Source: Fictibacillus nanhaiensis
GTDB taxonomy: Bacteria > Bacillota > Bacilli > Bacillales > Fictibacillaceae
Reading direction: 5' to 3'
Assembly (NCBI GenBank): GCA_016401345.1
Contig: JAEACG010000002.1
Coordinates: forward strand, 124,001-188,000
DNA length: 64,000 nt
The first letter of the stretch is position 1; every line of letters starts with the position of its first letter. Below, one piece after another: positions 52,196-60,625 of this stretch. The notes under the pieces are model-generated. The model searched no databases. It worked only from the letters and a program-made list of their open reading frames with translations, and was not told the DNA's origin. The translations under genes were made by a program, and so were the position numbers.

Positions 52196-54349
52196 TTAAA
52201 CAAGTACTTCAAATTTTAATAGTAATTGATCACCTGTTTGGATTTCGGTTTGAAAGCCGGCTTTTTCTCCGTTCTTTAACAAAATCAGGCTCTCACCTGG
52301 TTTTGGTTGAAGTGTAAGTTCAACTTCTGTAAAAACGTCTTGAAAAATAAACGGTTGTTGATTGGTCTTTTTCATCAAAAGTCTTTCCTGACTATGAAGA
52401 ACTGAATCGCTACACAGTTTTTCCTCTTCACGGTAGAATGTATAAAGTGGTCTTACAAGAGTCAGTTCTTCTTCATTAAAAATAATCGTACATGACTGAT
52501 GAAGGTTTAGATCTAGTGCGTTCGTTACATGTTTCAAAGTTACTTGCTCTTCTTCAGAACGTTGATAATCTAAACGATCTCCGTCGTTCCATTCTGTATG
52601 AAGGGTAACACTTAGATCGTTTAGATGCACCGTACTCGTGATTGTAGTAGGAAGAGAGAGCGGTTTACCATCTACAAAAAGAGTAAAATCCAAATTCTTT
52701 GTTTCGCTACTCCACTTTTTCAGATCAAAAATATCTGAAAGGGTTGAAGGGAAGCGATAATAACAATCATCTCTATCAGATAATAAAGTATTGGCGCATA
52801 CACGTTGTTCATTTATATAATAATGCGTTTCAAATGTCTCAGCTTCCCCGTTCACCCATAACGTTTTGACAGAGTGATCATCAATTGCGTCTTTTATCGA
52901 GATTTCTGCATCCTTGCCGTTATTTCCAGGTTCATAATGGATGGTTGCACCCTCTAAGATTTCATTTGATAGCGTGCAAGGAACACCATTCATCTCAATG
53001 GTAGGAGCTGAACCGATCTTTCCTTTAAACATCTTCACCTTCCCATTCACAGAAACCATCAATCCCATTCCAGGTTTACCGTAAAGTTTCGAAAGATCAG
53101 CTCCTCCAGCGATCAAGGCATCACCGATCGTAAGTTTTTTTACTTGAAATAAACGTATTGTCTTTCCATTCACAGAGACGGTTACATATTTAACCGGATT
53201 TTCTTTAGCCGCAATACCGATACCTACAGGTGTTACGAGTTCAGGGCCATCTTCTTTTAGTGTTGGGATCAATGATTGGATGGCGGTAAGACCACGAATC
53301 GCAACTCGCTCGATTGGCAGGGTAAGCTTTTCAGCGAGTTTCTCGCGTAATAGAGGTGTTAAACTGCCTCCTCCCACAAGCATGATCGCCTGTGGTGCTT
53401 TGCCGTTCAAGCGAAGGACTTCATTTGTAATTCCTTCTGCCAAATTGTCGATCGAATAGGCTATCGTTGAAATCACTTCAGATGTGTCTTTCTTGGATGG
53501 AAATCCTAAGATATCTGTGTATGTTATTTCAGATTCTTGCGTTAACGAACGTTTAATCTGCTCAGCTACAGGAAAATCCAACAAAAACTCAGAACTGACT
53601 GCTTCCGTAATTTCATCCCCTGCGACCGGTACCATACCATATGCAATAACTGTTCCTTGAGCAGTTATCGCGATATCTGAAGTACCTGCTCCAATGTCAA
53701 CAAGAGCTACATTTAACTTTCGCATAGAAGGCGGAATCAGCACATTGATGGCTGCGATCGGTTCTAACGTTAGAGCTTCCATTTCAAGGCCAGCTTCGTC
53801 TAGAGCTTTCATTAAAGAATCTACAACTACTCTCGGTAAAAATGTAGCGATAACTTCTACACTAGCTCTGTTTCCTTGCTGACCGATAAAGCTCCCGATC
53901 TCCTGCTCGTCGAGATAATAATGAAGGACAGAATATCCAACGCAATCGTAGAGTAAATTGGAGTTTTCATCTAATAAGCTCGCTAATTGATATTGAGCTT
54001 GCTGAACCGCTGCAAGTTCCATATGGATCACTTCTTCATTTGAAGTGATATCACCAAGTGAGAGATCTTTTTCAGAACGGCCTTTCACGGTCTTAAGAGC
54101 TCTTCCTGCTGCAGCAACACAAACTTTAGAAAGCGAACCTACTTCATGTTCGAGCTGATTTTTTATAGTCCTGATCACTTTAGCAACAGCAGGGATATGG
54201 TGGATCTGGCCATCAAGCATAGAGCGCTCTTCATGTTCGATCATTTTTTTATGTAAAATTTCATACTTTCCGTTTTCATGTTGCTTTAAAATCATACCGA
54301 CCACGGAGCGTGTACCGATATCTAATGCGAATAAAAGATTTTTGTCCAC
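52196..54349 (-). CDS. FtsA/PilM-like actin-fold protein with long C-terminal extension
   Basis: A 717-residue protein, far longer than FtsA (about 420). The actin fold fills about residues 1-385: phosphate-1 loop DIGTRS (10-15), phosphate-2 loop DIGAGTSD (218-225) and adenosine loop VGGGS (325-329). The rest (about 385-717) has no membrane-binding amphipathic tail of FtsA but repeats a short motif at VNGK 393, VNGK 434, MNG 453, VNGE 499 and VDGK 559, suggesting repeated beta units. Function unknown; ATPase or polymer formation is possible. It sits between ytxJ and aroA, where B. subtilis has no such gene. Confidence 0.83.
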   Translation of the reverse strand: MDKNLLFALDIGTRSVVGMILKQHENGKYEILHKKMIEHEERSMLDGQIHHIPAVAKVIRTIKNQLEHEVGSLSKVCVAAAGRALKTVKGRSEKDLSLGDITSNEEVIHMELAAVQQAQYQLASLLDENSNLLYDCVGYSVLHYYLDEQEIGSFIGQQGNRASVEVIATFLPRVVVDSLMKALDEAGLEMEALTLEPIAAINVLIPPSMRKLNVALVDIGAGTSDIAITAQGTVIAYGMVPVAGDEITEAVSSEFLLDFPVAEQIKRSLTQESEITYTDILGFPSKKDTSEVISTIAYSIDNLAEGITNEVLRLNGKAPQAIMLVGGGSLTPLLREKLAEKLTLPIERVAIRGLTAIQSLIPTLKEDGPELVTPVGIGIAAKENPVKYVTVSVNGKTIRLFQVKKLTIGDALIAGGADLSKLYGKPGMGLMVSVNGKVKMFKGKIGSAPTIEMNGVPCTLSNEILEGATIHYEPGNNGKDAEISIKDAIDDHSVKTLWVNGEAETFETHYYINEQRVCANTLLSDRDDCYYRFPSTLSDIFDLKKWSSETKNLDFTLFVDGKPLSLPTTITSTVHLNDLSVTLHTEWNDGDRLDYQRSEEEQVTLKHVTNALDLNLHQSCTIIFNEEELTLVRPLYTFYREEEKLCSDSVLHSQERLLMKKTNQQPFIFQDVFTEVELTLQPKPGESLILLKNGEKAGFQTEIQTGDQLLLKFEVLV

Positions 54350-54468
54350 GAAGGCACCTCTTTTTGTTACGATAGATGTATAGGTAGTCTTATAAGTGAT
54401 AGAAAACGTCCTAATTATTAGAAATGTATCATATTTCTTACATTATATAAATACTGAGGTGCTAAGAT

Positions 54469-55557
54469 ATGAATCATCTAGAATTAAACACGTTACGAGC
54501 AGAACTTGATGATGTGAATAAAGAGTTATTAGCGATAATCAATAAACGTGGTGAGCTTGTTCAGCGGATCGGTAAGATCAAATCAGATCAAGGTATGAAG
54601 AAGTACGATCCTGTTAGAGAAAGACATATGTTAAATCTCATTTCAACAGATAATGAGGGGCCATTTGAAACGAGTACTCTTCAGCATCTTTTTAAAGAAA
54701 TATTTAAAGCAGGTCTAGAATTACAGGAAGTAGATCATAAAAAGGAACTTCTTGTCTCTAGAAAGCAAAGACCTGAAGATACGGTTATCTCTGTTAAGGG
54801 GATGGAGATCGGAAACGGAAATCCTATTTTAATTGCTGGGCCGTGCGCTGTAGAGAGTTATGAACAAACAGCTTCTGTAGCAGATGCTGTTACAAAGAAT
54901 GGGGTAAGACTATTACGAGGAGGAGCATTCAAACCACGAACGTCACCTTACGATTTCCAAGGATTAGGTGTGGAGGGACTTCAGATTCTAAAAAAAGTGG
55001 CAGATGAATACAATTGTGCGGTGATCAGTGAGATCGTCCATCCACAAGACCTTGATATGGCGTGTGAGTATTTAGATATCATCCAAATTGGTGCTCGAAA
55101 CATGCAGAACTATGAGCTGTTGAAAGCAGCAGGGAAGCTCAATAAGCCTGTTCTATTAAAAAGAGGACTGGCAGCAACGTTAGAGGAGTTCATTAATTCG
55201 GCGGAGTATATCATGTCGCAAGGAAACGGGCAGATCATCCTTTGTGAAAGAGGGATTCGTACGTATGAACGAGCAACACGAAACACATTAGATATTACAG
55301 CCGTACCGATCTTAAAACAAGAAACCCATCTGCCTGTGTTTGTAGATGTCACCCATTCAACAGGAAGAAAAGATTTGCTCCTTCCAGCAGCGAAGGCAGC
55401 TTTTGCGATCGGAGCGGATGGCGTGATGGCAGAAGTACATCCTGATCCAGCAGTGGCTTTATCAGATGCTGCACAGCAGATGAACATCGAAGAATTTCAA
55501 GTATTTGTTGAAGAACTTGTTTCCTCACGTTTTCTTAAAATCAATCAAATGGTTTAA
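54469..55557 (+). CDS. aroA: Bifunctional DAHP synthase / chorismate mutase AroA(G)
   Basis: A 362-residue two-domain enzyme. An AroQ-type chorismate mutase covers about 1-85 ([30 protein letters not shown]). The DAHP synthase barrel follows from about 110: [61 protein letters not shown]. It starts aromatic amino acid synthesis, and the mutase domain senses chorismate or prephenate for feedback. CTGAGGTGCTAAGAT precedes the ATG. ccpA follows on the same strand, separated by a terminator. Confidence 0.95.
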   Translation: MNHLELNTLRAELDDVNKELLAIINKRGELVQRIGKIKSDQGMKKYDPVRERHMLNLISTDNEGPFETSTLQHLFKEIFKAGLELQEVDHKKELLVSRKQRPEDTVISVKGMEIGNGNPILIAGPCAVESYEQTASVADAVTKNGVRLLRGGAFKPRTSPYDFQGLGVEGLQILKKVADEYNCAVISEIVHPQDLDMACEYLDIIQIGARNMQNYELLKAAGKLNKPVLLKRGLAATLEEFINSAEYIMSQGNGQIILCERGIRTYERATRNTLDITAVPILKQETHLPVFVDVTHSTGRKDLLLPAAKAAFAIGADGVMAEVHPDPAVALSDAAQQMNIEEFQVFVEELVSSRFLKINQMV

Positions 55558-55573
55558 TAAGTGATCAACATAG

Positions 55574-55609
55574 GACCGGTGAGCTTAAGGATTTAGCTGC
55601 CGGTTTTTT
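55574..55609 (+). terminator. Terminator of aroA
   Basis: ACCGGTGAGCT pairs with AGCTGCCGGT (small mismatch) and six T follow. Confidence 0.8.
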
Positions 55610-55815
55610 GTATAGGAATAACTACTCTAAAAAAGCGTATGATTCTGCCTTTTTTCGCCAAAAATAAGTAAAATAGGTTCATTTTATTTTATTCTTTTTT
55701 TAATGTATGAATAAATGGTGAAACATGTCTCTATTCATTGCCTACTTTACTACTTTATCGTATGATAATAGCATTACATAGCTGTCGGATATGCAGTATA
55801 TAAGGAGGATTTTTT

Positions 55816-56817
55816 TTGAATACAACAATTTATGATGTAGCTCGTGAGGCAGGTGTCTCAATGGCAACGGTTTCTCGTGTTGTTAACGGAAACCCAAACG
55901 TCAAGCCATCTACTAGAAAGAAAGTACTTGAAGCGATTGAAAGATTAGGTTATCGCCCGAATGCAGTAGCAAGGGGATTAGCAAGCAAGAAAACAACAAC
56001 GGTCGGCGTTATCATTCCGGATATCTCTAGCATCTTTTTTGCGGAATTAGCTCGTGGGATTGAAGATATTGCCACCATGTATAAATACAACATTATCCTT
56101 TGTAACTCTGATCAGAACAAGGACAAAGAGATCCATCTGTTAAACACTTTACTAGGTAAGCAAGTGGACGGAATTGTATTTATGGGCGGGAAGATCACAG
56201 AAGAGCATGTAGAGGAATTCAAGCGTGCGGCAGTTCCAATCGTAATGGCTGCTACTGTTGATATGAACGAAGAAGTTCCATCTGTAAACATCGATTATCA
56301 AAATGCTGTTTATGAAGCAGTTTCTCACTTGCTTGAAAAAGGTCATTCTTCTGTTGCGATGGTAACTGGCCCATTAGAAGATCCAATCAACGGTTATTAC
56401 AAATTTAACGGTTACCGTAAAGCATTAGAAGAGCACGGTAAGAAGGTTGATGAAAGTCAAGTATTCGTTGGTGAATACACATATGATTCTGGAATTGAAG
56501 CGATTGAAAGCTTCTTAGACAGTGGAAACAAACCTTCAGCTGTCTTTGTAGGTACGGATGAAATGGCACTAGGTGTGATCCATGGTGCACAAGACCGAGG
56601 TTTGAGCGTGCCAGAAGATATTGAAGTGATCGGGTTTGACAACACAAGACTTGCTACTATGGTGCGTCCGACATTATCAACGGTCGTTCAGCCAATGTAT
56701 GATATCGGAGCTGTAGCGATGCGCTTGTTAACAAAACTAATGAACAAAGAAACAGTTGAAGAACATACGGTAGTATTGCCTCATCGTATTCAATTCAGAG
56801 ATTCTACAAAACAATAA
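55816..56817 (+). CDS. ccpA: Catabolite control protein A
   Basis: A 333-residue LacI-family regulator of CcpA length. The helix-turn-helix reads [22 protein letters not shown], and the hinge helix [17 protein letters not shown] follows. The sugar-binding core ends with [22 protein letters not shown]. CcpA with HPr-Ser-P binds cre sites to repress or activate carbon genes; a cre-like site lies at 60520. The start is TTG with AAGGAGG eight to nine bases upstream. It has its own upstream region; a weak -10 GATAAT lies at 55764. Confidence 0.96.
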   Translation: MNTTIYDVAREAGVSMATVSRVVNGNPNVKPSTRKKVLEAIERLGYRPNAVARGLASKKTTTVGVIIPDISSIFFAELARGIEDIATMYKYNIILCNSDQNKDKEIHLLNTLLGKQVDGIVFMGGKITEEHVEEFKRAAVPIVMAATVDMNEEVPSVNIDYQNAVYEAVSHLLEKGHSSVAMVTGPLEDPINGYYKFNGYRKALEEHGKKVDESQVFVGEYTYDSGIEAIESFLDSGNKPSAVFVGTDEMALGVIHGAQDRGLSVPEDIEVIGFDNTRLATMVRPTLSTVVQPMYDIGAVAMRLLTKLMNKETVEEHTVVLPHRIQFRDSTKQ

Positions 56818-56838
56818 CGAAGTGTTGAGGTGGGCGAA

Positions 56839-57540
56839 GTGAGGATTGGCATCATCGGTGCGATGGACGAGGAAATCGTTTATATGAAAGAAGCACTGGA
56901 TATTTATGGGGAGAGCGTTTTTGCTCAAAATAAATTTTATGAAGGTACACATCATAACAAAGAGATCGTTTTATGTAAGTCTGGCGTAGGGAAAGTTAAC
57001 GCAGCGATTACCACACAGATTCTTATCGATCGTTTTCAAGTTACTCATGTTCTTTTTACAGGAGTAGCAGGTGCACTTGATCCTGAACTTGAAGTAGGAG
57101 ACATTGTAATCTCATCAAGTGCGATGCAGCACGATATGGATGCATCTGCATTGAGCCCTGACTTTCCAAAAGGAACGATTCCGATGTTCGCGTTTGATTC
57201 TGAGTTTAAAGCAGATGCTCAGTTAGTAAAACTTGCAGAAACAGCAGCAGAAAGATTACAAGGACCGAAAGTGAAGATCGGAAAAGTACTGAGCGGTGAT
57301 CAGTTTATCGCTGATCGAGAACTGGTTGAAGTATATTCTGCTCTTTTCAATGGAACTTGCATTGAAATGGAAGGGTCAGCAGTGGCTCAGGCTTCATTCT
57401 TAAATGAAGTACCGTTCGTAATCATCCGTTCGATCTCTGATAAAGCAAACGGTGAAGCGCCAGCTAGCTTTGCTGAATTCACCGCATTAGCTGCACGTCG
57501 TTCGTCAGACATGGTCGAAAGCATTATAGAATCATTATAG
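56839..57540 (+). CDS. mtnN: 5'-methylthioadenosine/S-adenosylhomocysteine nucleosidase
   Basis: A 233-residue nucleosidase. GIIGAMDEEI opens the fold, KSGVGKVNAAI and TGVAGALDPELEVGDIV are purine phosphorylase-type motifs, and CIEMEGSAVAQASF plus RSISDKANGEA hold the catalytic Glu and Asp. It removes adenine from MTA and SAH for recycling. The GTG at 56839 is chosen for GAGGTGG five bases upstream; a GTG at 56830 is also in frame. It lies just behind ccpA and is probably co-transcribed. B. subtilis has motP-motS near here instead. Confidence 0.9.
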   Translation: MRIGIIGAMDEEIVYMKEALDIYGESVFAQNKFYEGTHHNKEIVLCKSGVGKVNAAITTQILIDRFQVTHVLFTGVAGALDPELEVGDIVISSSAMQHDMDASALSPDFPKGTIPMFAFDSEFKADAQLVKLAETAAERLQGPKVKIGKVLSGDQFIADRELVEVYSALFNGTCIEMEGSAVAQASFLNEVPFVIIRSISDKANGEAPASFAEFTALAARRSSDMVESIIESL

Positions 57541-57555
57541 AATGTGACTTTGGAG

Positions 57556-57588
57556 AACTGACCCGTCAATGGACGGGTCAGTTTTTTT
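57556..57588 (+). terminator. Terminator of ccpA-mtnN
   Basis: AACTGACCCGTC / GACGGGTCAGTT with a four-base loop and seven T. Confidence 0.9.
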
Positions 57589-57643
57589 GGTTGGGGGTCA
57601 TGAGGTCTTATGGATTTGTCGAAAAGTGGTTAAAAATTTTTAT

Positions 57644-57692
57644 CCGTGAAATTAATTTACATTACCGTGAATATATTTTCGATTACCGTGAA
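57644..57692. repeat. Degenerate 21-bp periodic repeat, CCGTGAA core
   Basis: CCGTGAA stands at 57644, 57665 and 57686, exactly 21 bases apart, mostly as TTACCGTGAAATTA. It lies in the convergent gap between mtnN and acuC. The third array of this type in the window. Confidence 0.7.
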
Positions 57693-57753
57693 ATTATGAA
57701 TGTGTTCATTAGAAAATATGGCTTGAACAGCTGTTTTCCGGCTCAAAAAGTAT

Positions 57754-57790
57754 AAAAAAAGAGGACTAAACGGTATAGTCCTCTTTTTTT
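57754..57790. terminator. Terminator of acuC
   Basis: AAAAAAAGAGGACTA pairs with TAGTCCTCTTTTTTT; works in both directions, and the acuC stop lies at its right end. Confidence 0.85.
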
Positions 57791-58943
57791 ATGAACTCTT
57801 TTTAATGGAATATAAGCTTTTTTCCAATGTTGCTCTGTTTTTTGATGTGATCTCTTCTTTCCTTGGAATTGGTTTATAGATTCCGGATTCATCTTCCCAT
57901 GTAGGAGGAAGCGGATATTTCGCCTCGCTCGTCCAACGCTTTAGCCAGTTCTCTGCTATCTGTCCGGAAGGTGCTTGATCGTTCATGACACACCAAAGGT
58001 AAGACCAAGCCCTCGGAACGACACGCCAAATATCATAACCGCCACCGCCTGTTGCAATCCAGCGGCCGCCGCAATATTTTTCGGCGACTTTCTTTGCAAT
58101 CCTTGGAATTTCAGTATACGTTTTCATCGTTACGGACAAATGAGTCAAAGGATCATAATAATGAGCATCAACCCCATTTTGGGTAATGATGACGTCCGGT
58201 TTAAAAAAATCTGCAACTTCCCACAAACTTCTTTCATAGCACTCTAAGAAGGATTCATCTTCTGTAAAGGCATCAACAGGAACATTAAAGGAGAAACCAT
58301 ACCCTTTGCCAGCTCCTTTTTCATGGATTGATCCTGTTCCAGGAAATAAGTAGCGTCCTGTTTCGTGTATGGAAAGTGTGCAAACATCTGGATCATCATA
58401 AAAAGCCCACTGCACACCATCACCATGATGGGCATCCGTATCGACATATAAAACACGTGCATTATATTTTCGTTTCATATATTCGATAGCGATTGAACTG
58501 TCATTATAGATACAGAATCCAGAAGCTTTGCCTCTAAAACCGTGATGCAGCCCTCCACTTAGGCTAAGAGCATGCTTGGACTTTCCCTCCATGACATGAT
58601 CTACAGCTGTAAGAGTAGCACCGACGATCCAGCTGCTGGCTTCATGCATATTTGGAAAAATGGGAGTATCTTCTGTACCAAGTCCATAGTTTAGAGCGAT
58701 TTCACGGTTAAGCAGTCCTTTTCCAGCCTGCTTTACGGCTTCCACATACCCTGAATCATGAATCATCATGATCTCTTCATCTGTCGCTTGTCTAGGTAAG
58801 ACAATCTGATCGTCATCCAAACACCCTGAATCTCTTAACAACTCATAAGCAAGTTGTACTCTAAGCTGATTGAAAGGGTGGGTGTCACTGAACTTATATC
58901 CTAAAAGATCTGGTGAATAAACAAAAACGGAATCATTTTTCAT
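57789..58943 (-). CDS. acuC: Histone-deacetylase-like protein AcuC
   Basis: A 384-residue class I HDAC-fold deacetylase. SGGLHHGFRGKASGFCIYND and YVDTDAHHGDGVQWAFYDDP carry the zinc Asp/His and catalytic His-His. GTGSIHEKGAGKGYG and TQNGVDAHYYDPL are further blocks. AcuC removes acetyl groups from acetyl-CoA synthetase AcsA and thus reverses its inhibition by AcuA. The ATG at 58943 lies within the end of acuB, so the two are translationally coupled; a GTG at 58952 is possible. Third gene of acuA-acuB-acuC. Confidence 0.93.
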   Translation of the reverse strand: MKNDSVFVYSPDLLGYKFSDTHPFNQLRVQLAYELLRDSGCLDDDQIVLPRQATDEEIMMIHDSGYVEAVKQAGKGLLNREIALNYGLGTEDTPIFPNMHEASSWIVGATLTAVDHVMEGKSKHALSLSGGLHHGFRGKASGFCIYNDSSIAIEYMKRKYNARVLYVDTDAHHGDGVQWAFYDDPDVCTLSIHETGRYLFPGTGSIHEKGAGKGYGFSFNVPVDAFTEDESFLECYERSLWEVADFFKPDVIITQNGVDAHYYDPLTHLSVTMKTYTEIPRIAKKVAEKYCGGRWIATGGGGYDIWRVVPRAWSYLWCVMNDQAPSGQIAENWLKRWTSEAKYPLPPTWEDESGIYKPIPRKEEITSKNRATLEKSLYSIKKSS

Positions 58944-59583
58944 CGCGTTCACCCGGAACAGGTGGCCACTTCACTTCATAGCCGTTTTCAATCAAGTGTT
59001 CGATGACCGGAAGCGGGTTCATCGTACCAACGCGAAATACGATAATCTTTTCTCGCTCATTATGAGACGGATAGACAAGGACAGAGCTGATGTTCAAGTG
59101 AAAATCTTTCAACACACTCGCAACCTTAGCCAGTTCACCAGACTCGTTCGGGACGGCTACCTCTAGATGAGACCCCGGTTGATGAGTACCTGTTAATAAG
59201 ATAAAAGCATGAAGCATCTCTCGTTCAGTTACTAGACCAACTAACTTCGTCTCTTCAAGTACAGGAATACAGCTTACATTATGTTCATAAAAAATCGTTG
59301 AAAGTTCTTCTGCGATATCGAAAGGATGAGCTGAAAAGGTAGCTTGTTTCATAATGCTTGAAACAGGCTTCTCAAAATCTTCTGGATGTTCGTTCTGGTG
59401 AAAAATAGATGGACTGGCATCCTTCACTTCACGATCTGTAACAAGTCCTAGTAGATCTCCGTTGTTATCAATGACAGGCAAGTTTCGAACATCTTTTTCT
59501 AGCATTAGTTGAATGGCTGTACCGATCGTCTCGCTTTCATGAATCGTTACAACATTCTTTTGCATCATATTTTGAACGATCAT
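58933..59583 (-). CDS. acuB: AcuB, CBS-pair and ACT-like protein
   Basis: A 216-residue regulatory protein. Two CBS domains cover about 1-135 (MMQKNVVTIHESETIGTAIQLM, ISCIPVLEETKLVGLVTERE-like). An ACT-like part follows (LEVAVPNESGELAKVASVLKDF, VLVYPSHNEREKIIVFRVGT). AcuB lies in the acetoin/acetate-use operon, and its exact role is unknown; CBS domains may sense adenine nucleotides. The ATG at 59583 has GGGAG eight bases upstream. It overlaps acuC. A dispersed repeat copy separates it from acuA. Confidence 0.9.
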   Translation of the reverse strand: MIVQNMMQKNVVTIHESETIGTAIQLMLEKDVRNLPVIDNNGDLLGLVTDREVKDASPSIFHQNEHPEDFEKPVSSIMKQATFSAHPFDIAEELSTIFYEHNVSCIPVLEETKLVGLVTEREMLHAFILLTGTHQPGSHLEVAVPNESGELAKVASVLKDFHLNISSVLVYPSHNEREKIIVFRVGTMNPLPVIEHLIENGYEVKWPPVPGERDEK

Positions 59584-59665
59584 ATGTAACACTCCCATTT
59601 GATTTCTCTCTATAAAGTGATATTTTTATTATGCTGTTTTCGTATACACTGTTGCTCATGAAAGT

Positions 59666-59795
59666 AGTTGATTTCCGCTCCAGGTTACTCGCTTTCCATG
59701 GGGCGTGCGGTGAGCCTCCTGCCGTTATACGCTTTAGGAGTCTCCACCTGACCGCTCGTCCCATAGGAGTCGGCAACCTTGCGCTTCAATCAACT
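59666..59795 (-). repeat. Dispersed Bacillaceae intergenic repeat, copy C (between acuA and acuB)
   Basis: A 130-bp element bounded by AGTTGATT (59666-59673) and AATCAACT (59788-59795). Read on the minus strand it carries GGTGGAGACTCCTAAAGCG, GGAGGCTCACCGCACGCCCC, and GGAAAGCGAGTAACCTGGAG in the same order as copy B. It is inserted in the acuA-acuB gap, inside what is an operon in B. subtilis. Confidence 0.87.
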
Positions 59796-59832
59796 TGCAT
59801 ATGAAGTAAAAGAAAAACATCCTAAAAGTTTA

Positions 59833-60465
59833 TTAGTACATAAAACGATTCTTAAAACGCAGCCGGTCAAACTGTTGAATCGTGTCTAAGTCTATTCTTT
59901 TTCCGATACGGACCATCAAACAATTGGCTGGGTGCGAACTAATTTCAGGATCATCTGTTGCCATATACTCAAGGTCACCTGCATTCATCATCTTTTCCAT
60001 GACTTTTCGGTAATCCCAAACGGATAGTTTCGTTCCTTTTAAGTCCCAGTGCCAATAGTATTCTGTTGTGATAATAATATAGTCTTCCATGGCATCATCC
60101 ATCATGGAAACTTTTAATAGTGTTTTTCCAACTTTAAAGTTTCGATAATCAGGAATGACTTCTATCGCACCTAGTTCTAATAGATTTTCCATGTTTCCTT
60201 CTGACCAGCGTTCTAATGGATCAGGATAGACATATGTAACATAACCGACTATGGTATCTTTATTTCTTGCGATAATGATTCTTCCTTCGGCTAGCCTCGC
60301 GATTTCGGTAACTGCTTTTTTTTGCTCTTGAGCTGGCCTGAATGCTTTTAGATCTTCATGGAAAGAAAGACCTTCTAACGTTTCTGCTGATACAGGTCCT
60401 TCGACGGTAATGGTTCCATGACTCGTTTTTAGTGCTACACAGTTGTATGTTTTCGTATGTTTCAT
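59833..60465 (-). CDS. acuA: AcsA-modifying protein acetyltransferase AcuA
   Basis: A 210-residue GNAT acetyltransferase, the exact length of AcuA. YVTYVYPDPLERWSEG and LLELGAIEVIPDYRNFKVGKTLL form the acetyl-CoA-binding core. AcuA acetylates a lysine of acetyl-CoA synthetase and switches it off; AcuC reverses this. The ATG at 60465 has AGGTGG seven bases upstream; the longer frame from 60492 has none. It is divergent to acsA and shares a cre-like site with it. The gap to acuB (about 250 bases) holds a repeat element. Confidence 0.92.
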   Translation of the reverse strand: MKHTKTYNCVALKTSHGTITVEGPVSAETLEGLSFHEDLKAFRPAQEQKKAVTEIARLAEGRIIIARNKDTIVGYVTYVYPDPLERWSEGNMENLLELGAIEVIPDYRNFKVGKTLLKVSMMDDAMEDYIIITTEYYWHWDLKGTKLSVWDYRKVMEKMMNAGDLEYMATDDPEISSHPANCLMVRIGKRIDLDTIQQFDRLRFKNRFMY

Positions 60466-60519
60466 TTTTACACCACCTAGGTTGGTTTCCAACTTCTATT
60501 ATACATCATAAAACCATGT

Positions 60520-60533
60520 TGTAAGGGTTTACA
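60520..60533. promoter_or_regulatory. cre-like CcpA site between acuA and acsA
   Basis: TGTAAGGGTTTACA agrees with the cre pattern TGWAANCGNTNWCA except for one central base and is almost palindromic. It lies upstream of an acsA promoter candidate (TATAAT at 60585-60590) and just behind the acuA -10 (TATAAT, complement of 60498-60503), thus over the acuA -35 region. CcpA control of acsA and acuABC is known in B. subtilis. Confidence 0.75.
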
Positions 60534-60625
60534 TAACGGTTTTTATAGATAGTTCTAATAAGTTAAAAAATTTAGATAATATGATATAATTAAAGGGATA
60601 TCCAAAAGGGAAGGGAGATTTGGCA

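Noticed and set aside
59537-59776. Minus-strand frame of 79 codons rich in Arg and Gly
   Set aside because: Translation of repeat copy C overlapping the acuB start.
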